DNA from: an uncultured Allosphingosinicella sp.
Lineage (GTDB): Bacteria > Pseudomonadota > Alphaproteobacteria > Sphingomonadales > Sphingomonadaceae
Assembly (NCBI GenBank): GCA_934539295.1
Contig: CAKTCN010000027.1
Location: 1 to 49,135, forward strand
Direction: 5' to 3'
Length of the DNA: 49,135 nucleotides
The notes beneath the pieces were generated by a model. It was not told the origin of the DNA. It made no database searches and was given only the letters and a program-made list of their open reading frames with translations. Every line of letters begins with the position of its first letter. The first letter of the stretch is position 1. Below are positions 34,595 through 43,569 of the stretch, piece after piece. A program made the position numbers and the translations under genes.

Positions 34595-34612
34595 TATGTT
34601 AGCGCTAACATA
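34595..34612. promoter_or_regulatory. LacI-family operator in the receptor/halogenase divergent region
   Basis: An 18-bp perfect palindrome, TATGTTAGCGCTAACATA, lies in the leader of the TonB receptor gene. The core TGTTAGCGCTAACA is very close to the Caulobacter XylR site (TGGTAGCGCTAACA). It probably represses receptor transcription in the absence of xylan products. A 10-bp palindrome TGTTATAACA at 34732-34741 repeats the outer half-sites without the central GCGC. Confidence 0.8.
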
Positions 34613-34768
34613 CCATGCCGCGCCAATCTATGTCCTTTGCGTATTGCATCATCGAGATGCCTGCAAGATGCTTTCTGCTGAACGAGAGATACAGGGTCGC
34701 TGGCATCGCTAAAAACGCGCATGCGGGCCCGTGTTATAACAGACAGCAAAGTCCCCGCGCCTGTGCAG

Positions 34769-34797
34769 TTGACTAGGTTCAGAACCAATCGTTAGTC
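34769..34797 (+). promoter_or_regulatory. Candidate promoter of the halogenase-GH43-GH9 operon
   Basis: TTGACT (34769-34774), a 17-base spacer and TTAGTC (34792-34797) resemble a sigma-70 promoter 32 bases before the halogenase ATG. The same stretch carries TGACTA/TAGTCA arms (34770-34775, 34793-34798) and GGTTCAGAACC (34776-34786), which may serve a regulator. Confidence 0.35.
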
Positions 34798-34828
34798 ATC
34801 AGGCTGGAGAGGGAGAGATCAGCACAGC

Positions 34829-36334
34829 ATGTCGGATAATCCGATCAGGAAGATTGCGATCGTTGGCGGCGGCACTGCCGGATGGATGGCGGCTGCGACC
34901 TTCGCCAAGCTTCTCGGCCCTCATTATGCGCAGGTCACCCTCGTGGAGTCGGACGAGATCGGCACCATCGGCGTCGGCGAGGCGACCATCCCCCAGATGG
35001 CGACCTTCAATCGCATGCTCGGAATCGACGAGAACGACTTCATCCGCAGGACCAAGGGCAGCTTCAAGCTCGGCATAGAATTTGTGAATTGGGGCCGTAT
35101 CGGGCACAGCTACTTCCACCCGTTCGGCTCCTATGGCGTCAACATGGCGGGCGTGTCGTTCCACGCCTTCTGGCTAAGGCTTCATCAGGCCGGCGAGGCT
35201 CCACGCATCGAGGATTGGTCGCTGCAGGCCAAGGCTGGCGCGCAAGGGAAGTTCATGCGGTCGGTCGATGCCGGCCCGCGATCGCCCTTGTCCGACATCG
35301 CTTATGCGTTCCACTTCGATGCCGGCCTCTATGCCCGCTACCTGCGCGAATATTCGGAAGGGCGCGGAGTCGTCCGGCGCGAGGGCAAGATCGTCGACGT
35401 GCGGCTGAAGCCCGACACCGGCTTCATCGATGCGGTCGTCATGGAGGACGGAAGCACGTTGCGGGCCGACCTGTTCATCGACTGCTCGGGCTTTCGCGGC
35501 CTCCTCATCGAACAGGCGCTGGAGACCGGCTACACCGATTGGTCGCACTGGTTGCCGTGCGATCGCGCCATCGCGGTTCCCTGTGAAGGAAGCGAGGAGA
35601 TGACGCCCTACACCCGCTCCACCGCGCACAGCGCGGGCTGGCAGTGGCGCATCCCGCTTCAGCATCGGATCGGCAACGGCCATGTCTTTTCCAGCCGCTT
35701 CATGGATGAGGAGGAGGCGACCCGCATCCTCATGAGCAACCTCGACGGCAAGCCGCTTGCCGATCCCCGCCTGGTGCCGTTCAAAACGGGGCATCGCCGC
35801 AAGTTCTGGGTCAAGAATTGCGTGGCGCTGGGTCTTGCATCCGGTTTCATGGAGCCGCTGGAATCGACCAGCATCTGGCTGGTGCAAAGCGGCCTGTCCC
35901 GGTTGATGGCGATGTTCCCGAGCCTGGATTTCGAACAGGCCGATATCGATCGCTACAACCGGGCCCTCACCACGGAATATGAAGAGATACGCGACTTCCT
36001 GATCCTTCATTATCATGCGGGTGAACGCGACGATTCCCCCTTCTGGAACCACTGCCGCACGATGGAGATTCCGGAGCGGCTGGCCGAGAAGATGCGGGTG
36101 TTTCGAAGCTACGGGCGCACGTTCCGCGAGAATGAGGAATTGTTCAACGACACGAGTTGGTTCGCCGTCATGGTCGGCCAGCTGATGAAGCCGCGTGGCT
36201 ACGATCCGGTGGCGAACGTGTTCAGCCTGGATGAGACTCGGCGGCGCCTGGGCGAGATACGCAGCGCCATCGCGAACTCCGCCGACTACATGCCGACGCA
36301 TCGCGACTTCATTCGCGCGAATTGCGCCGCGTGA
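34829..36334 (+). CDS. Flavin-dependent tryptophan halogenase-like protein
   Basis: A 501-residue FAD protein of the tryptophan halogenase family. FAD site GGGTAGW (13-19), catalytic-type lysine K80 (SFKLGIEFVNWG), the halogenase motif WxWxIP (W271-P276), and MEPLESTSIW with E345 are all present, so every hallmark of an active enzyme remains. Family members often sit beside TonB-dependent receptors in sugar loci of Caulobacter, Xanthomonas and sphingomonads with no known natural substrate. Its stop overlaps the GH43 start by 4 bases. A role in modifying a plant aromatic released with xylan is speculation. Confidence 0.92.
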   Translation: MSDNPIRKIAIVGGGTAGWMAAATFAKLLGPHYAQVTLVESDEIGTIGVGEATIPQMATFNRMLGIDENDFIRRTKGSFKLGIEFVNWGRIGHSYFHPFGSYGVNMAGVSFHAFWLRLHQAGEAPRIEDWSLQAKAGAQGKFMRSVDAGPRSPLSDIAYAFHFDAGLYARYLREYSEGRGVVRREGKIVDVRLKPDTGFIDAVVMEDGSTLRADLFIDCSGFRGLLIEQALETGYTDWSHWLPCDRAIAVPCEGSEEMTPYTRSTAHSAGWQWRIPLQHRIGNGHVFSSRFMDEEEATRILMSNLDGKPLADPRLVPFKTGHRRKFWVKNCVALGLASGFMEPLESTSIWLVQSGLSRLMAMFPSLDFEQADIDRYNRALTTEYEEIRDFLILHYHAGERDDSPFWNHCRTMEIPERLAEKMRVFRSYGRTFRENEELFNDTSWFAVMVGQLMKPRGYDPVANVFSLDETRRRLGEIRSAIANSADYMPTHRDFIRANCAA

Positions 36335-38019
36335 GGGGCCTTGTTCTCCTCCTCGCCGCAGCGCTGCTGCCGGGTCAGGCGTCGGCACAAGGCGCCATGT
36401 TCGACTGGTTCGAATATAGTGGCAGCGACCCGGCGGATGCCTCGCTCAACGTTGGTGCGAGCCAGTATCGCAATCCGGTGCTGAGCGGCTTCTACCCCGA
36501 TCCGAGTAACACGCGGGTGGGCGAGGACTATTACCTCGTCACCTCCACCTTCTCCTACTTTCCGGGCATCCCGGTCTTCCACAGCAAGGACCTGGTGAAC
36601 TGGACCCAGATCGGCAACGCGATCGATCGGCCGGACCAACTCGACTTCGGCAAGCTCGGCGTGTCGCGCGGCGTGTTCGCGCCGACGATCGAGGAGCATG
36701 CAGGCACTTTCTACATCCTCAACACCTGCGTCGACTGCGGCGGCAATTTCGTTCTCACCGCAACGAACCCGGCGGGACCCTGGTCCGACCCGATCTGGCT
36801 TCCGGACCTCGAAGGCGGCATCGACCCGGCCTTGTTCGTGGACGATGACGGCAGCGCGTGGCTCGTCAACAATGGCCCGCCGGAGGGCACGCCCGAATAT
36901 GAGGGGCATCGCGCGATCTGGATTCAGGCGTTCGATCTCAAGACGCTGAAGACGTTCGGGCCGCGCAAGGTGCTGATCAACGGCGGCGTCGACTTCTCGA
37001 AAAAGCCGATCTGGATCGAAGGGCCGCACATCTTCCGCAAGGACGGCTATTACTATCTCTCCGCCGCAGAGGGCGGGACGGCGGTTGGGCATTCGCAGGT
37101 CATCCTACGCTCCCGCAGCGTCACCGGTCCCTACGAGGCCTATCCGGGTAATCCGATCCTCACCCAGCGCGACCTGCCTGAGGACCGGTCCTTTCCGATC
37201 ACGTCGGCCGGCCACGCCGACCTTGTCGAAACCCAGAAGGGCGAGTGGTGGGCCACCTTCCTCGCGGTTCGTCCATATGTGGGCGATTATTACAATATCG
37301 GGCGCGAAGTCTTCCTCCTTCCCGTGCGCTGGGAAGATGGATGGCCGCGCATCACGGGACCGGGCGAGGCGATCTCGAGCGTCACTCGTCGGCCGGATCT
37401 CCCCGCCGGAGCGACACCCGCAATTCCCACGTTCGGACCGTTCACCATCCGTGACGAATTCGACGGGAAGGCGTTGCCGCCTTATTGGATGATGCTGCGC
37501 AATCCTCGGGAGCGTTGGCACTGGCTGTCATCCGGTTCGCTCCACCTGATGCCCAGGACGGCAAGTCTCGGCGGCTATGGCAATCCCTCCTATCTGGGGC
37601 GGCGGCAGCAGCATCTGAACGCCAGCGCCTCGACAGCGATGCGTTTCGCGCCGCAGATAGGAGACGAAGCAGGGATTGCGGCTTTCCAGGGTGACGATCA
37701 TTTCTACACCTTCGGCCTCTCGCGGCAGGGGCAGGATGTCGTCCTCAACGTGTCGCGGCGGGCCGGCGCGCAAGACCCGGCGAATGGCCGATTAGTGGCC
37801 AGCACTCCGGTCGTGATGGCGCAACGTTCGCCGATCCAGCTCAGGATGGATGTACGCGGCGGACGTATCGATTTCCTCTACGCGATCTCTCCCGGCGACT
37901 GGCGAACGGTGCTCAGGGATGCGGACGCGACCATTCTCAGCACGCGGACGGCCGGCGGGTTCGTCGGCACCACCTTCGGGCCTTATGCCCTCAAGAAGGA
38001 TGGACAGGATGCACGTTAA
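36331..38019 (+). CDS. GH43 beta-xylosidase/arabinofuranosidase
   Basis: A 562-residue secreted glycosidase. Signal peptide VLLLAAALLPGQASA. The five-bladed propeller carries the GH43 triad: D57 (GFYPDPS), D165 (GGIDPALF) and E230 (WIEGPHIF). A C-terminal beta-sandwich (from about FTIRDEFDGKALPPYWMMLR) is typical of xylosidase subfamilies. The GTG start at 36331 overlaps the halogenase TGA (GTGA); TTG 36322 is an alternative. The product would be xylose or arabinose from oligosaccharides. Confidence 0.93.
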   Translation: MRGLVLLLAAALLPGQASAQGAMFDWFEYSGSDPADASLNVGASQYRNPVLSGFYPDPSNTRVGEDYYLVTSTFSYFPGIPVFHSKDLVNWTQIGNAIDRPDQLDFGKLGVSRGVFAPTIEEHAGTFYILNTCVDCGGNFVLTATNPAGPWSDPIWLPDLEGGIDPALFVDDDGSAWLVNNGPPEGTPEYEGHRAIWIQAFDLKTLKTFGPRKVLINGGVDFSKKPIWIEGPHIFRKDGYYYLSAAEGGTAVGHSQVILRSRSVTGPYEAYPGNPILTQRDLPEDRSFPITSAGHADLVETQKGEWWATFLAVRPYVGDYYNIGREVFLLPVRWEDGWPRITGPGEAISSVTRRPDLPAGATPAIPTFGPFTIRDEFDGKALPPYWMMLRNPRERWHWLSSGSLHLMPRTASLGGYGNPSYLGRRQQHLNASASTAMRFAPQIGDEAGIAAFQGDDHFYTFGLSRQGQDVVLNVSRRAGAQDPANGRLVASTPVVMAQRSPIQLRMDVRGGRIDFLYAISPGDWRTVLRDADATILSTRTAGGFVGTTFGPYALKKDGQDAR

Positions 38020-39811
38020 GGCCCTGCCCTTCGTCACCCTCGCTGCCGCCTTGCTGTCGAGCGCGGCGCCAACGACTGCGCCAGCCATTCGCATGAACCA
38101 GCTCGGCTTCCGCCCGGCCGACCCAAAGCGCGCCATCCTTGTGTCGGACGTCAGGTCGCCGCTGAAATGGGCGCTGGTCGATGAGGCCGGGACAGTGCGG
38201 ATGCAGGGCATGTCGCGCCCGTTCGGCGACGCGCCCGAAGCAGGCGAACATATCCACCAGGTCGATTTCGGCGCCTTCGATCAGGCAGGCAGCGGCTACC
38301 GTCTCCGCGTCGACGGTCAGGACAGCCGCCCCTTCACGGTGAAGCCTGACGCATTGGCATCGCTCAAATATGATGCGCTCGCCTACTTCTACCACAATCG
38401 CGCCGGCACGCCGATCGAGGCGCGTTTCGCCGGCGGGGAGCGATGGGCGCGGCCGGCCGGTCACCCGCGGGAAATTGCGGATTGCTTTGCGGGCAAGGAC
38501 ACGAAGGGCAATGACTGGCCCGGCTGCGACTACGCGCTCGATGTCACGGGCGGATGGTATGATGCCGGCGACCACGGCAAATATGTGGTGAACGGCGGCA
38601 TTGCGCTCTGGACCCTGCTGAACCTTTACGAGCGTCAAAGTGCCAGGGGCCTAGCGCCCTTCGCCGATGGCCGGCTCTCCATCCCGGAGGCGGGAAACGG
38701 CATCGATGACCTGCTCGACCACGGCCGCTGGCAAATGGAATTCATGCTGGCGATGCAAGTGCCCCAGGGCAGGCAGGCGCAAGTGCCAGTGGGCCAGAAG
38801 CGTCCGGAAGCGGGTCTGCGCTTCACCGCCATCGATGCAGGCGGCATGGCGCACCACAAGGCGGCGGACGAACGCTGGACCGGCCTGCCGACGGCTCCGC
38901 ATCTCGACCCCGAGAAGCGGCTTCTTTACCCGCCCACCACGGCCGCCACGCTCAACCTGGCCGCGACGGCCGCGCAATGCGCACGCATCTGGCGCAGCAT
39001 CGATCCGGCCTTCTCGAGCCGCTGCCGCGACGCGGCCACCCGCGCCTATGACGCCGCACGGCGTAATCCCGAGGTTTATGCCGCCGGCGACTGGCCGGGC
39101 AGCGGCAATTATGGCGATGGCGATCTTGCCGACGAATTCTACTGGGCTGCGGCCGAGTTGTTCGCGACGACCGGGAATGACGAATATGCCCGCGCGCTTC
39201 GCTTTCCCCCCGGAAAGGCCTTCGCCGAACCAAGCTGGCCCGAAGTGGCAGCCCTCGGCACGATCACGCTTGCGCTGAGCAGCCGGGAGGAGGAGCGGGA
39301 TGCCGCGCGCGCACGGCTGGTCGCGATGGCGGACGCCTATCTCGCCGATGCAGGGCGCAGCGGGTACGGCATACCCTACGCGCCGTCCCGATATCCGTGG
39401 GGTTCGAACTCAACCCTGCTCAACCGCGCAATCGTGCTCGGCTATGCCTACGACTTCACGCGGGAGCTGCGATATCGCGTCGCGGTGAGCGACGCGCTTG
39501 ACTATGTCCTTGGCCGCAACCCGCTCGATCAATCCTATGTCAGCGGCTATGGCGCGCGACCGTTGCAGAACCCGCATCACCGCTTCTGGGCGCATCAGTC
39601 CGACCCGCGCTTTCCGCCCCCTCCCTCGGGCGCTGTGTCCGGTGGCCCGAACTCGATCAGCTTCAGCGACGACATTGCCCGTCTCATGCGCAGCACCTGC
39701 GCGCCGCAAAAATGCTGGGTCGATCACATCGGCGCATTCACGATGAACGAAGTCGCGATCAACTGGAACGCGCCCCTCGTCTGGGTTGCTGCGTTCGCGG
39801 ACGAGCCCTGA
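38009..39811 (+). CDS. GH9 glycoside hydrolase with N-terminal Ig-like domain
   Basis: A 600-residue secreted enzyme with a short signal peptide (ALPFVTLAAALLSSAA). An Ig-like CelD-N domain (about 26-112, RMNQLGFRPADPKRAILVSD) precedes the (alpha/alpha)6 barrel. Catalytic residues: D185 and D188 (GGWYDAGDHG), the His of NPHHRFWAH, and general acid E581 (FTMNEVAINWN). GH9 is mostly endoglucanase or exo-glucosidase, so this adds activity on cellulose or mixed-linkage glucan to a xylan locus. ATG 38009, with AAGGA suitably upstream, makes it overlap the GH43 gene by 11 bases. Confidence 0.92.
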   Translation: MHVKALPFVTLAAALLSSAAPTTAPAIRMNQLGFRPADPKRAILVSDVRSPLKWALVDEAGTVRMQGMSRPFGDAPEAGEHIHQVDFGAFDQAGSGYRLRVDGQDSRPFTVKPDALASLKYDALAYFYHNRAGTPIEARFAGGERWARPAGHPREIADCFAGKDTKGNDWPGCDYALDVTGGWYDAGDHGKYVVNGGIALWTLLNLYERQSARGLAPFADGRLSIPEAGNGIDDLLDHGRWQMEFMLAMQVPQGRQAQVPVGQKRPEAGLRFTAIDAGGMAHHKAADERWTGLPTAPHLDPEKRLLYPPTTAATLNLAATAAQCARIWRSIDPAFSSRCRDAATRAYDAARRNPEVYAAGDWPGSGNYGDGDLADEFYWAAAELFATTGNDEYARALRFPPGKAFAEPSWPEVAALGTITLALSSREEERDAARARLVAMADAYLADAGRSGYGIPYAPSRYPWGSNSTLLNRAIVLGYAYDFTRELRYRVAVSDALDYVLGRNPLDQSYVSGYGARPLQNPHHRFWAHQSDPRFPPPPSGAVSGGPNSISFSDDIARLMRSTCAPQKCWVDHIGAFTMNEVAINWNAPLVWVAAFADEP

Positions 39812-39844
39812 ACAGGGCCCCTGCTTTCACAGGGACCAGTCCAT

Positions 39845-42268
39845 TCAGCGCTGAACGACGGTGAGCGTTGTGCTCTTGAGCTTTGCGGAATCCGGTCCTG
39901 CGGAGATGGTGAAGGTGCCCGGCTCCACGACCCGCTTCATGTCGACGTTCCAGAAGGCGAGATCGGCAGGCTTGAGCTCGAACGTCACCGTCTTCTTTTC
40001 GCCCGGCTTCAGCGTCACGCGCTCGAACCGCTTCAGCTCCTTGACGGGGCGAGTCACACTGGCAAGATCGTCGCGCACATATAGCTGCACGACCTCATCG
40101 CCGGCACGATCTCCGGTGTTGGTCACGTCAACACTGACCCGGACATTGTCGTCGAGCCCGATGGTGGACGAAGCGAGCGTCGGCGCACCAATGTCGAAGC
40201 GCGTATAGGAAAGGCCGTAGCCGAACGGATAAAGCGGGCTTGTCTCGGCGAACAGGTAGCCGCGCCGCGCGCTCGGCTTGTGATTGTAGAATATCGGCAG
40301 TTGACCGACATCGCGCGCGATCGAGACAGGCAGCTTGCCACCCGGATTGTAGCGGCCGAACAGGACGTCGGCGACGGCGTTGCCGGTTTCCTGGCCCAGG
40401 TACCAGCCCTCGATCAGCGCAGGCGCATTCTCCGACAGATAGTTGACCGAGAGCGGACGCCCGTTGAGCAGAAGCACCACGACCGGCTTGCCGAGCTTGA
40501 AGATCTCCTCCGCCAGCTTGTTCTGCGGGCCGATCAGTTCCAGGCTGTTGCGATCGCCGAGATGGTTGTCGGCCCATGCCTCGCGGCTTAATTGCTCGTT
40601 GTCGCCGAGCACGAGCACGATCGTGTCGGCCTTGCGCGCGACCTCCAGCGCCTCGCGGCGCAGGCGATCGTTGGTCGCCTCATCGATCAGTTCGACGGCA
40701 TCTTCCGACCAGCCACGGCTCTTGGTCAGCTTCACGCCTTCGGCATAATCGACCGCGAACTTGCCCTCGTTCCGCATGCCTTCGAGCACGCTGACGACGT
40801 GGCGCGGAATGTCGGAATAGCCGCCGATCGGAGTGTCACTGGCATGGGTGCCGATCACCGCCAGGCGCTTGATCCTGGACGCGTCGAGCGGGAGCAAATC
40901 CTTGTCGTTCTTGAGCAGCACCATCGACTGGCGCGCAGCCTCGCGCGCGAGGGCAATTGCATCGGGAGTCTCGGTCTTGGCCTGTGCGGCGGCGGCATCG
41001 ACATAGGGGTTTTCGAACAGGCCGGCGTTGAACTTCAGCGTCAGGATGCGGCGCACGGAATCGTCGATCTGCGCCTGCGTGACGCGTCCTTCGCGCACCA
41101 GCCTGGGCAGGTTGTTATAGGCTTCGCCATCCGGCGTCTCGAAATCCACGGTCGCGTCGATCGCGCGCACGGCAGCGTCTTCCAGCTTGTCGAACATCTT
41201 GTGGCGTGTGTTGAGTTCGCGGATCGCGAAATAGTCGCTCAGCACCACGCCCTTGAAGCCCCATTCTCCGCGAAGAACATCGTTCAACAGCCAGCGATTG
41301 GCGTGGGAGGGAATCCCGTCGATCTCGTTATAGGACGGCATGACGGACATGACCGGCAGTTCCTTGACCGCACGCTCGAACGGCGGGAAGAAAACTTCGC
41401 GCAAGGTGCGTTCGGACAGAACGGCCGGGCCGATATTGGTGCCGCTCTCCGGCTGCCCATGTCCCGTCATGTGCTTCAACGTCACATAGACCTTGTCGGA
41501 AGCGAGCGGCAGCGTGGTGCCCTGGAACCCGCGGATGGCGGCAAGGCCCATCTCGCCGACGAGATAGGGGTCTTCGCCATATGTCTCCTCGCTACGCCCC
41601 CAGCGCGGATCGCGGGCCACGTCCACGACCGGCGCCAGAGCCAGGTTGGCGCCGCGCGCCCGCATCTCACGCGCCGCGACCGAGAATATCTGCTCCTGAA
41701 TGGCCGGGTTCCACGTGCTGGCCAGTGCGATCGCCTGCGGGAAGCTGGTCGCGCCCGGGGCGACATAGCCGTGAAGCGCCTCTTCATGCATGATCAGCGG
41801 AATGCCGAGACGGGTGTTCTCCACCGCCCATTTCTGCGCCGCATTGACGTAGCGCGCCGTGTCTTCCGCATTGCGGTTCACGCTGCCGGCGGCGGCGCCC
41901 GCTGCAGGCCCCTGGGTGATCGCGCGTCGATCATAGGGCCTGGAAATCTGTCCGAGCCCGTTCGGAAAGTTGCGGCTCGCCTTGGCGGCGTCGAATTCGC
42001 CTTCCGGAGTCTGGATCTTCTCCTTCTCCAGCCAGATCGCGACCATCTGCTGGACCTTCTCCTCCAGCGTCATGCGTGCGAGCAGGTCTTCAACCCTCTG
42101 ATCGACGGAGAGCGATGGGTTCTTGTAGGGCGCCGATGCAGGAACGGCCGCGGCAGGCTGCTGCGCCGTCACCACCGAGGATGCAGGGGCTGCAGCGGCC
42201 AGCAGCGCAAGGCCGGAAATGCCGAGGCAGAGCCGGCTGCGCAAACGAATAGCCTTACCAAAGCCCAT
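39845..42268 (-). CDS. GH3 beta-glycosidase (beta-xylosidase/beta-glucosidase)
   Basis: An 807-residue exported enzyme with GH3 N-domain, GH3 C-domain and a C-terminal fibronectin III-like domain (from about DDNVRVSVDVTNTGDRAGDE). The nucleophile is D345 (GVVLSDYFAI); KHMTGHG (265-271) is the conserved substrate pocket. The signal peptide lies in GISGLALLAAAAPASS. ATG 42268 is favoured by GGAGAG just before it; ATG 42280 is the alternative. A LacI operator sits over its promoter. It converges on the GH9 gene with 33 bases between stops. Confidence 0.93.
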   Translation of the reverse strand: MGFGKAIRLRSRLCLGISGLALLAAAAPASSVVTAQQPAAAVPASAPYKNPSLSVDQRVEDLLARMTLEEKVQQMVAIWLEKEKIQTPEGEFDAAKASRNFPNGLGQISRPYDRRAITQGPAAGAAAGSVNRNAEDTARYVNAAQKWAVENTRLGIPLIMHEEALHGYVAPGATSFPQAIALASTWNPAIQEQIFSVAAREMRARGANLALAPVVDVARDPRWGRSEETYGEDPYLVGEMGLAAIRGFQGTTLPLASDKVYVTLKHMTGHGQPESGTNIGPAVLSERTLREVFFPPFERAVKELPVMSVMPSYNEIDGIPSHANRWLLNDVLRGEWGFKGVVLSDYFAIRELNTRHKMFDKLEDAAVRAIDATVDFETPDGEAYNNLPRLVREGRVTQAQIDDSVRRILTLKFNAGLFENPYVDAAAAQAKTETPDAIALAREAARQSMVLLKNDKDLLPLDASRIKRLAVIGTHASDTPIGGYSDIPRHVVSVLEGMRNEGKFAVDYAEGVKLTKSRGWSEDAVELIDEATNDRLRREALEVARKADTIVLVLGDNEQLSREAWADNHLGDRNSLELIGPQNKLAEEIFKLGKPVVVLLLNGRPLSVNYLSENAPALIEGWYLGQETGNAVADVLFGRYNPGGKLPVSIARDVGQLPIFYNHKPSARRGYLFAETSPLYPFGYGLSYTRFDIGAPTLASSTIGLDDNVRVSVDVTNTGDRAGDEVVQLYVRDDLASVTRPVKELKRFERVTLKPGEKKTVTFELKPADLAFWNVDMKRVVEPGTFTISAGPDSAKLKSTTLTVVQR

Positions 42269-42302
42269 AAATCTCTCCATGAAGTGTGCGGGTTCAATCC
42301 GT

Positions 42303-42318
42303 CTGATAGCGCTATCAG
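42303..42318. promoter_or_regulatory. LacI-family operator between GH3 and lacI/xylR-like genes
   Basis: A perfect 16-bp palindrome, CTGATAGCGCTATCAG, between two divergent genes. It overlaps the -10 element and probable start site of the GH3 promoter and lies 62 bases before the LacI start, so one site could control both genes and provide autoregulation. Confidence 0.8.
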
Positions 42319-42345
42319 CGTAAGTTGGTCCCGTTGCACGGTCAA
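42317..42345 (-). promoter_or_regulatory. Candidate promoter of the GH3 gene
   Basis: On the minus strand TTGACC (42345-42340), a 17-base spacer and TACGCT (42322-42317) form a plausible sigma-70 promoter. Its -10 overlaps the operator at 42303-42318, the geometry expected for repression. Confidence 0.5.
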
Positions 42346-42380
42346 CCGGATAGAAGTCGCGCAGGACGCAGGAGACGCAT

Positions 42381-43442
42381 TTGAAGCAGCCGAGCCGAAG
42401 AAGAGGTCGTGGCAACGTAACCGTGCAGGATGTTGCCAAGGCGGCAGGCGTGTCCGCGATGACGGTGTCGCGCGTCGTCAACGGCGTCTCCAGCGTGCGC
42501 GAGAGCACTCGCGACGCCGTGATGGAAGTCATCAAGCAGCTCAACTATTCGCCGAACAGCGCCGCACGCAGCCTGGCCGCGGGCGAGGCCATCCAGATCG
42601 GCCTGCTTTATTCCAACCCTTCGGCCGCATACCTATCTCAGTTCCTGATCGGCGGCCTGGCCGCAGCGCGGCGCGCGGGGTGCCACCTGGTGCTAGAGGC
42701 ATGCGAGGACGAGCGGCCAGACCAGCAGGCCGAGGCGACGCGGCAATTTGCCGCCACCAATGTCGAGGGCGTGATCCTGCCGCCGCCCCTGTCTGAATCC
42801 GCCGCCGTTCGTGCGGAGCTCGACGCGGTCGGCACGCCGTGGGTGTCCGTGGCGATGGGCCTGTCGCCCGAGCCGAGCCTCAACGTTCGGATCGACGATT
42901 TCGAAGCGGCCGCGGCGATGACGCGCCATCTGCTGGATCTCGGCCATCGCAGCATCGGCTTCATCCGCGGCAATCCGAACCAGACGTCCAGCCAGGAGCG
43001 CTACCGCGGCTTTGCCTCGGCCCTGGCGGAAGTCGGCCTGGATGCAGCCGCCATGCCGATCGAACAAGGATTCTTCACGTTCAGATCCGGCATCGTCGCG
43101 GCCGAGAGGCTGCTCGACCGCCCGCAGCCTCCCACGGCCATCTTTGCGTCGAACGACGACATGGCCGCCGCCGCCGTTGGAGTAGCGCATCGACGCGGGC
43201 TGCACGTTCCGCGCGATGTCAGCATCGTTGGCTTCGACGACACATCGCTGGCGACCAGCATCTGGCCCGAACTCACCACGGTGCGGCAACCGATCGCGTC
43301 CATGGCGGAGGCCGCGCTCGATCTGCTGCTTGCGCGCATCCGTGCCCATCGCCTAGCAGAGGGTGCCAAGATCGACGAGCAGGTGCTTGATTTCGAACTG
43401 ATCGTGCGGGATTCATGCGGGGCTCCGCGTCACAACGCCTAG
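42381..43442 (+). CDS. LacI-family regulator, XylR-like
   Basis: A 353-residue repressor. The HTH is TVQDVAKAAGVSAMTVSRVV, followed by the hinge helix NYSPNSAARSLA with the usual minor-groove-binding layout. The sensor domain includes IGFIRGNPNQTSSQERYRGF, AIFASNDDMAAAAVGVAH and SIVGFDDTSLATSIWPELTT. The start is TTG with GGAGA 6 bases upstream; no ATG is available. Flanked by GH3 and the sugar porter/xylD genes, it is the best candidate to control the TGATAGCG-class operators. Xylose is the likely effector (inference). Confidence 0.9.
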   Translation: MKQPSRRRGRGNVTVQDVAKAAGVSAMTVSRVVNGVSSVRESTRDAVMEVIKQLNYSPNSAARSLAAGEAIQIGLLYSNPSAAYLSQFLIGGLAAARRAGCHLVLEACEDERPDQQAEATRQFAATNVEGVILPPPLSESAAVRAELDAVGTPWVSVAMGLSPEPSLNVRIDDFEAAAAMTRHLLDLGHRSIGFIRGNPNQTSSQERYRGFASALAEVGLDAAAMPIEQGFFTFRSGIVAAERLLDRPQPPTAIFASNDDMAAAAVGVAHRRGLHVPRDVSIVGFDDTSLATSIWPELTTVRQPIASMAEAALDLLLARIRAHRLAEGAKIDEQVLDFELIVRDSCGAPRHNA

Positions 43443-43506
43443 TCGGAAAGCGCCGTATGACGGCGGCGAACCGCCGAAAAGCGAAATGACCTATTTTCTT
43501 TCTCGT

Positions 43507-43520
43507 CGTTAACGCTACCA
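43507..43520 (+). promoter_or_regulatory. Degenerate XylR/LacI-type operator before the sugar porter gene
   Basis: CGTTAACGCTACCA matches the Caulobacter XylR site TGTTAGCGCTACCA at 12 of 14 positions, 49 bases before the sugar porter ATG. It is not a perfect palindrome, suggesting weaker control. Confidence 0.5.
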
Positions 43521-43569
43521 TCCCCGCCAACCCGGGCTCCAGCATCCGGGAGGTTCAGGGGAGAGACAT

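Noticed and set aside
31465..34602. Plus-strand open frame of 1045 codons across the TonB receptor gene
   Set aside because: Same cause: third-position GC bias of the receptor gene suppresses stops in the complementary frame. No domain, signal or ribosome binding site.
34732..34741. TGTTATAACA palindrome as a second LacI operator
   Set aside because: It has the right outer half-sites but lacks the central GCGC, so spacing is wrong for the same protein; a 10-bp AT-rich palindrome can occur by chance. Mentioned only as a possible variant.
39812..39844. Terminator between GH9 and GH3
   Set aside because: The 33-base gap has only a weak CCCTG/CAGGG pairing and no T-run, insufficient to call.
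40592..42796. Plus-strand open frame running antisense through GH3 into lacI
   Set aside because: It crosses the GH3 promoter and operator and the LacI start in another frame, with composition typical of a shadow.
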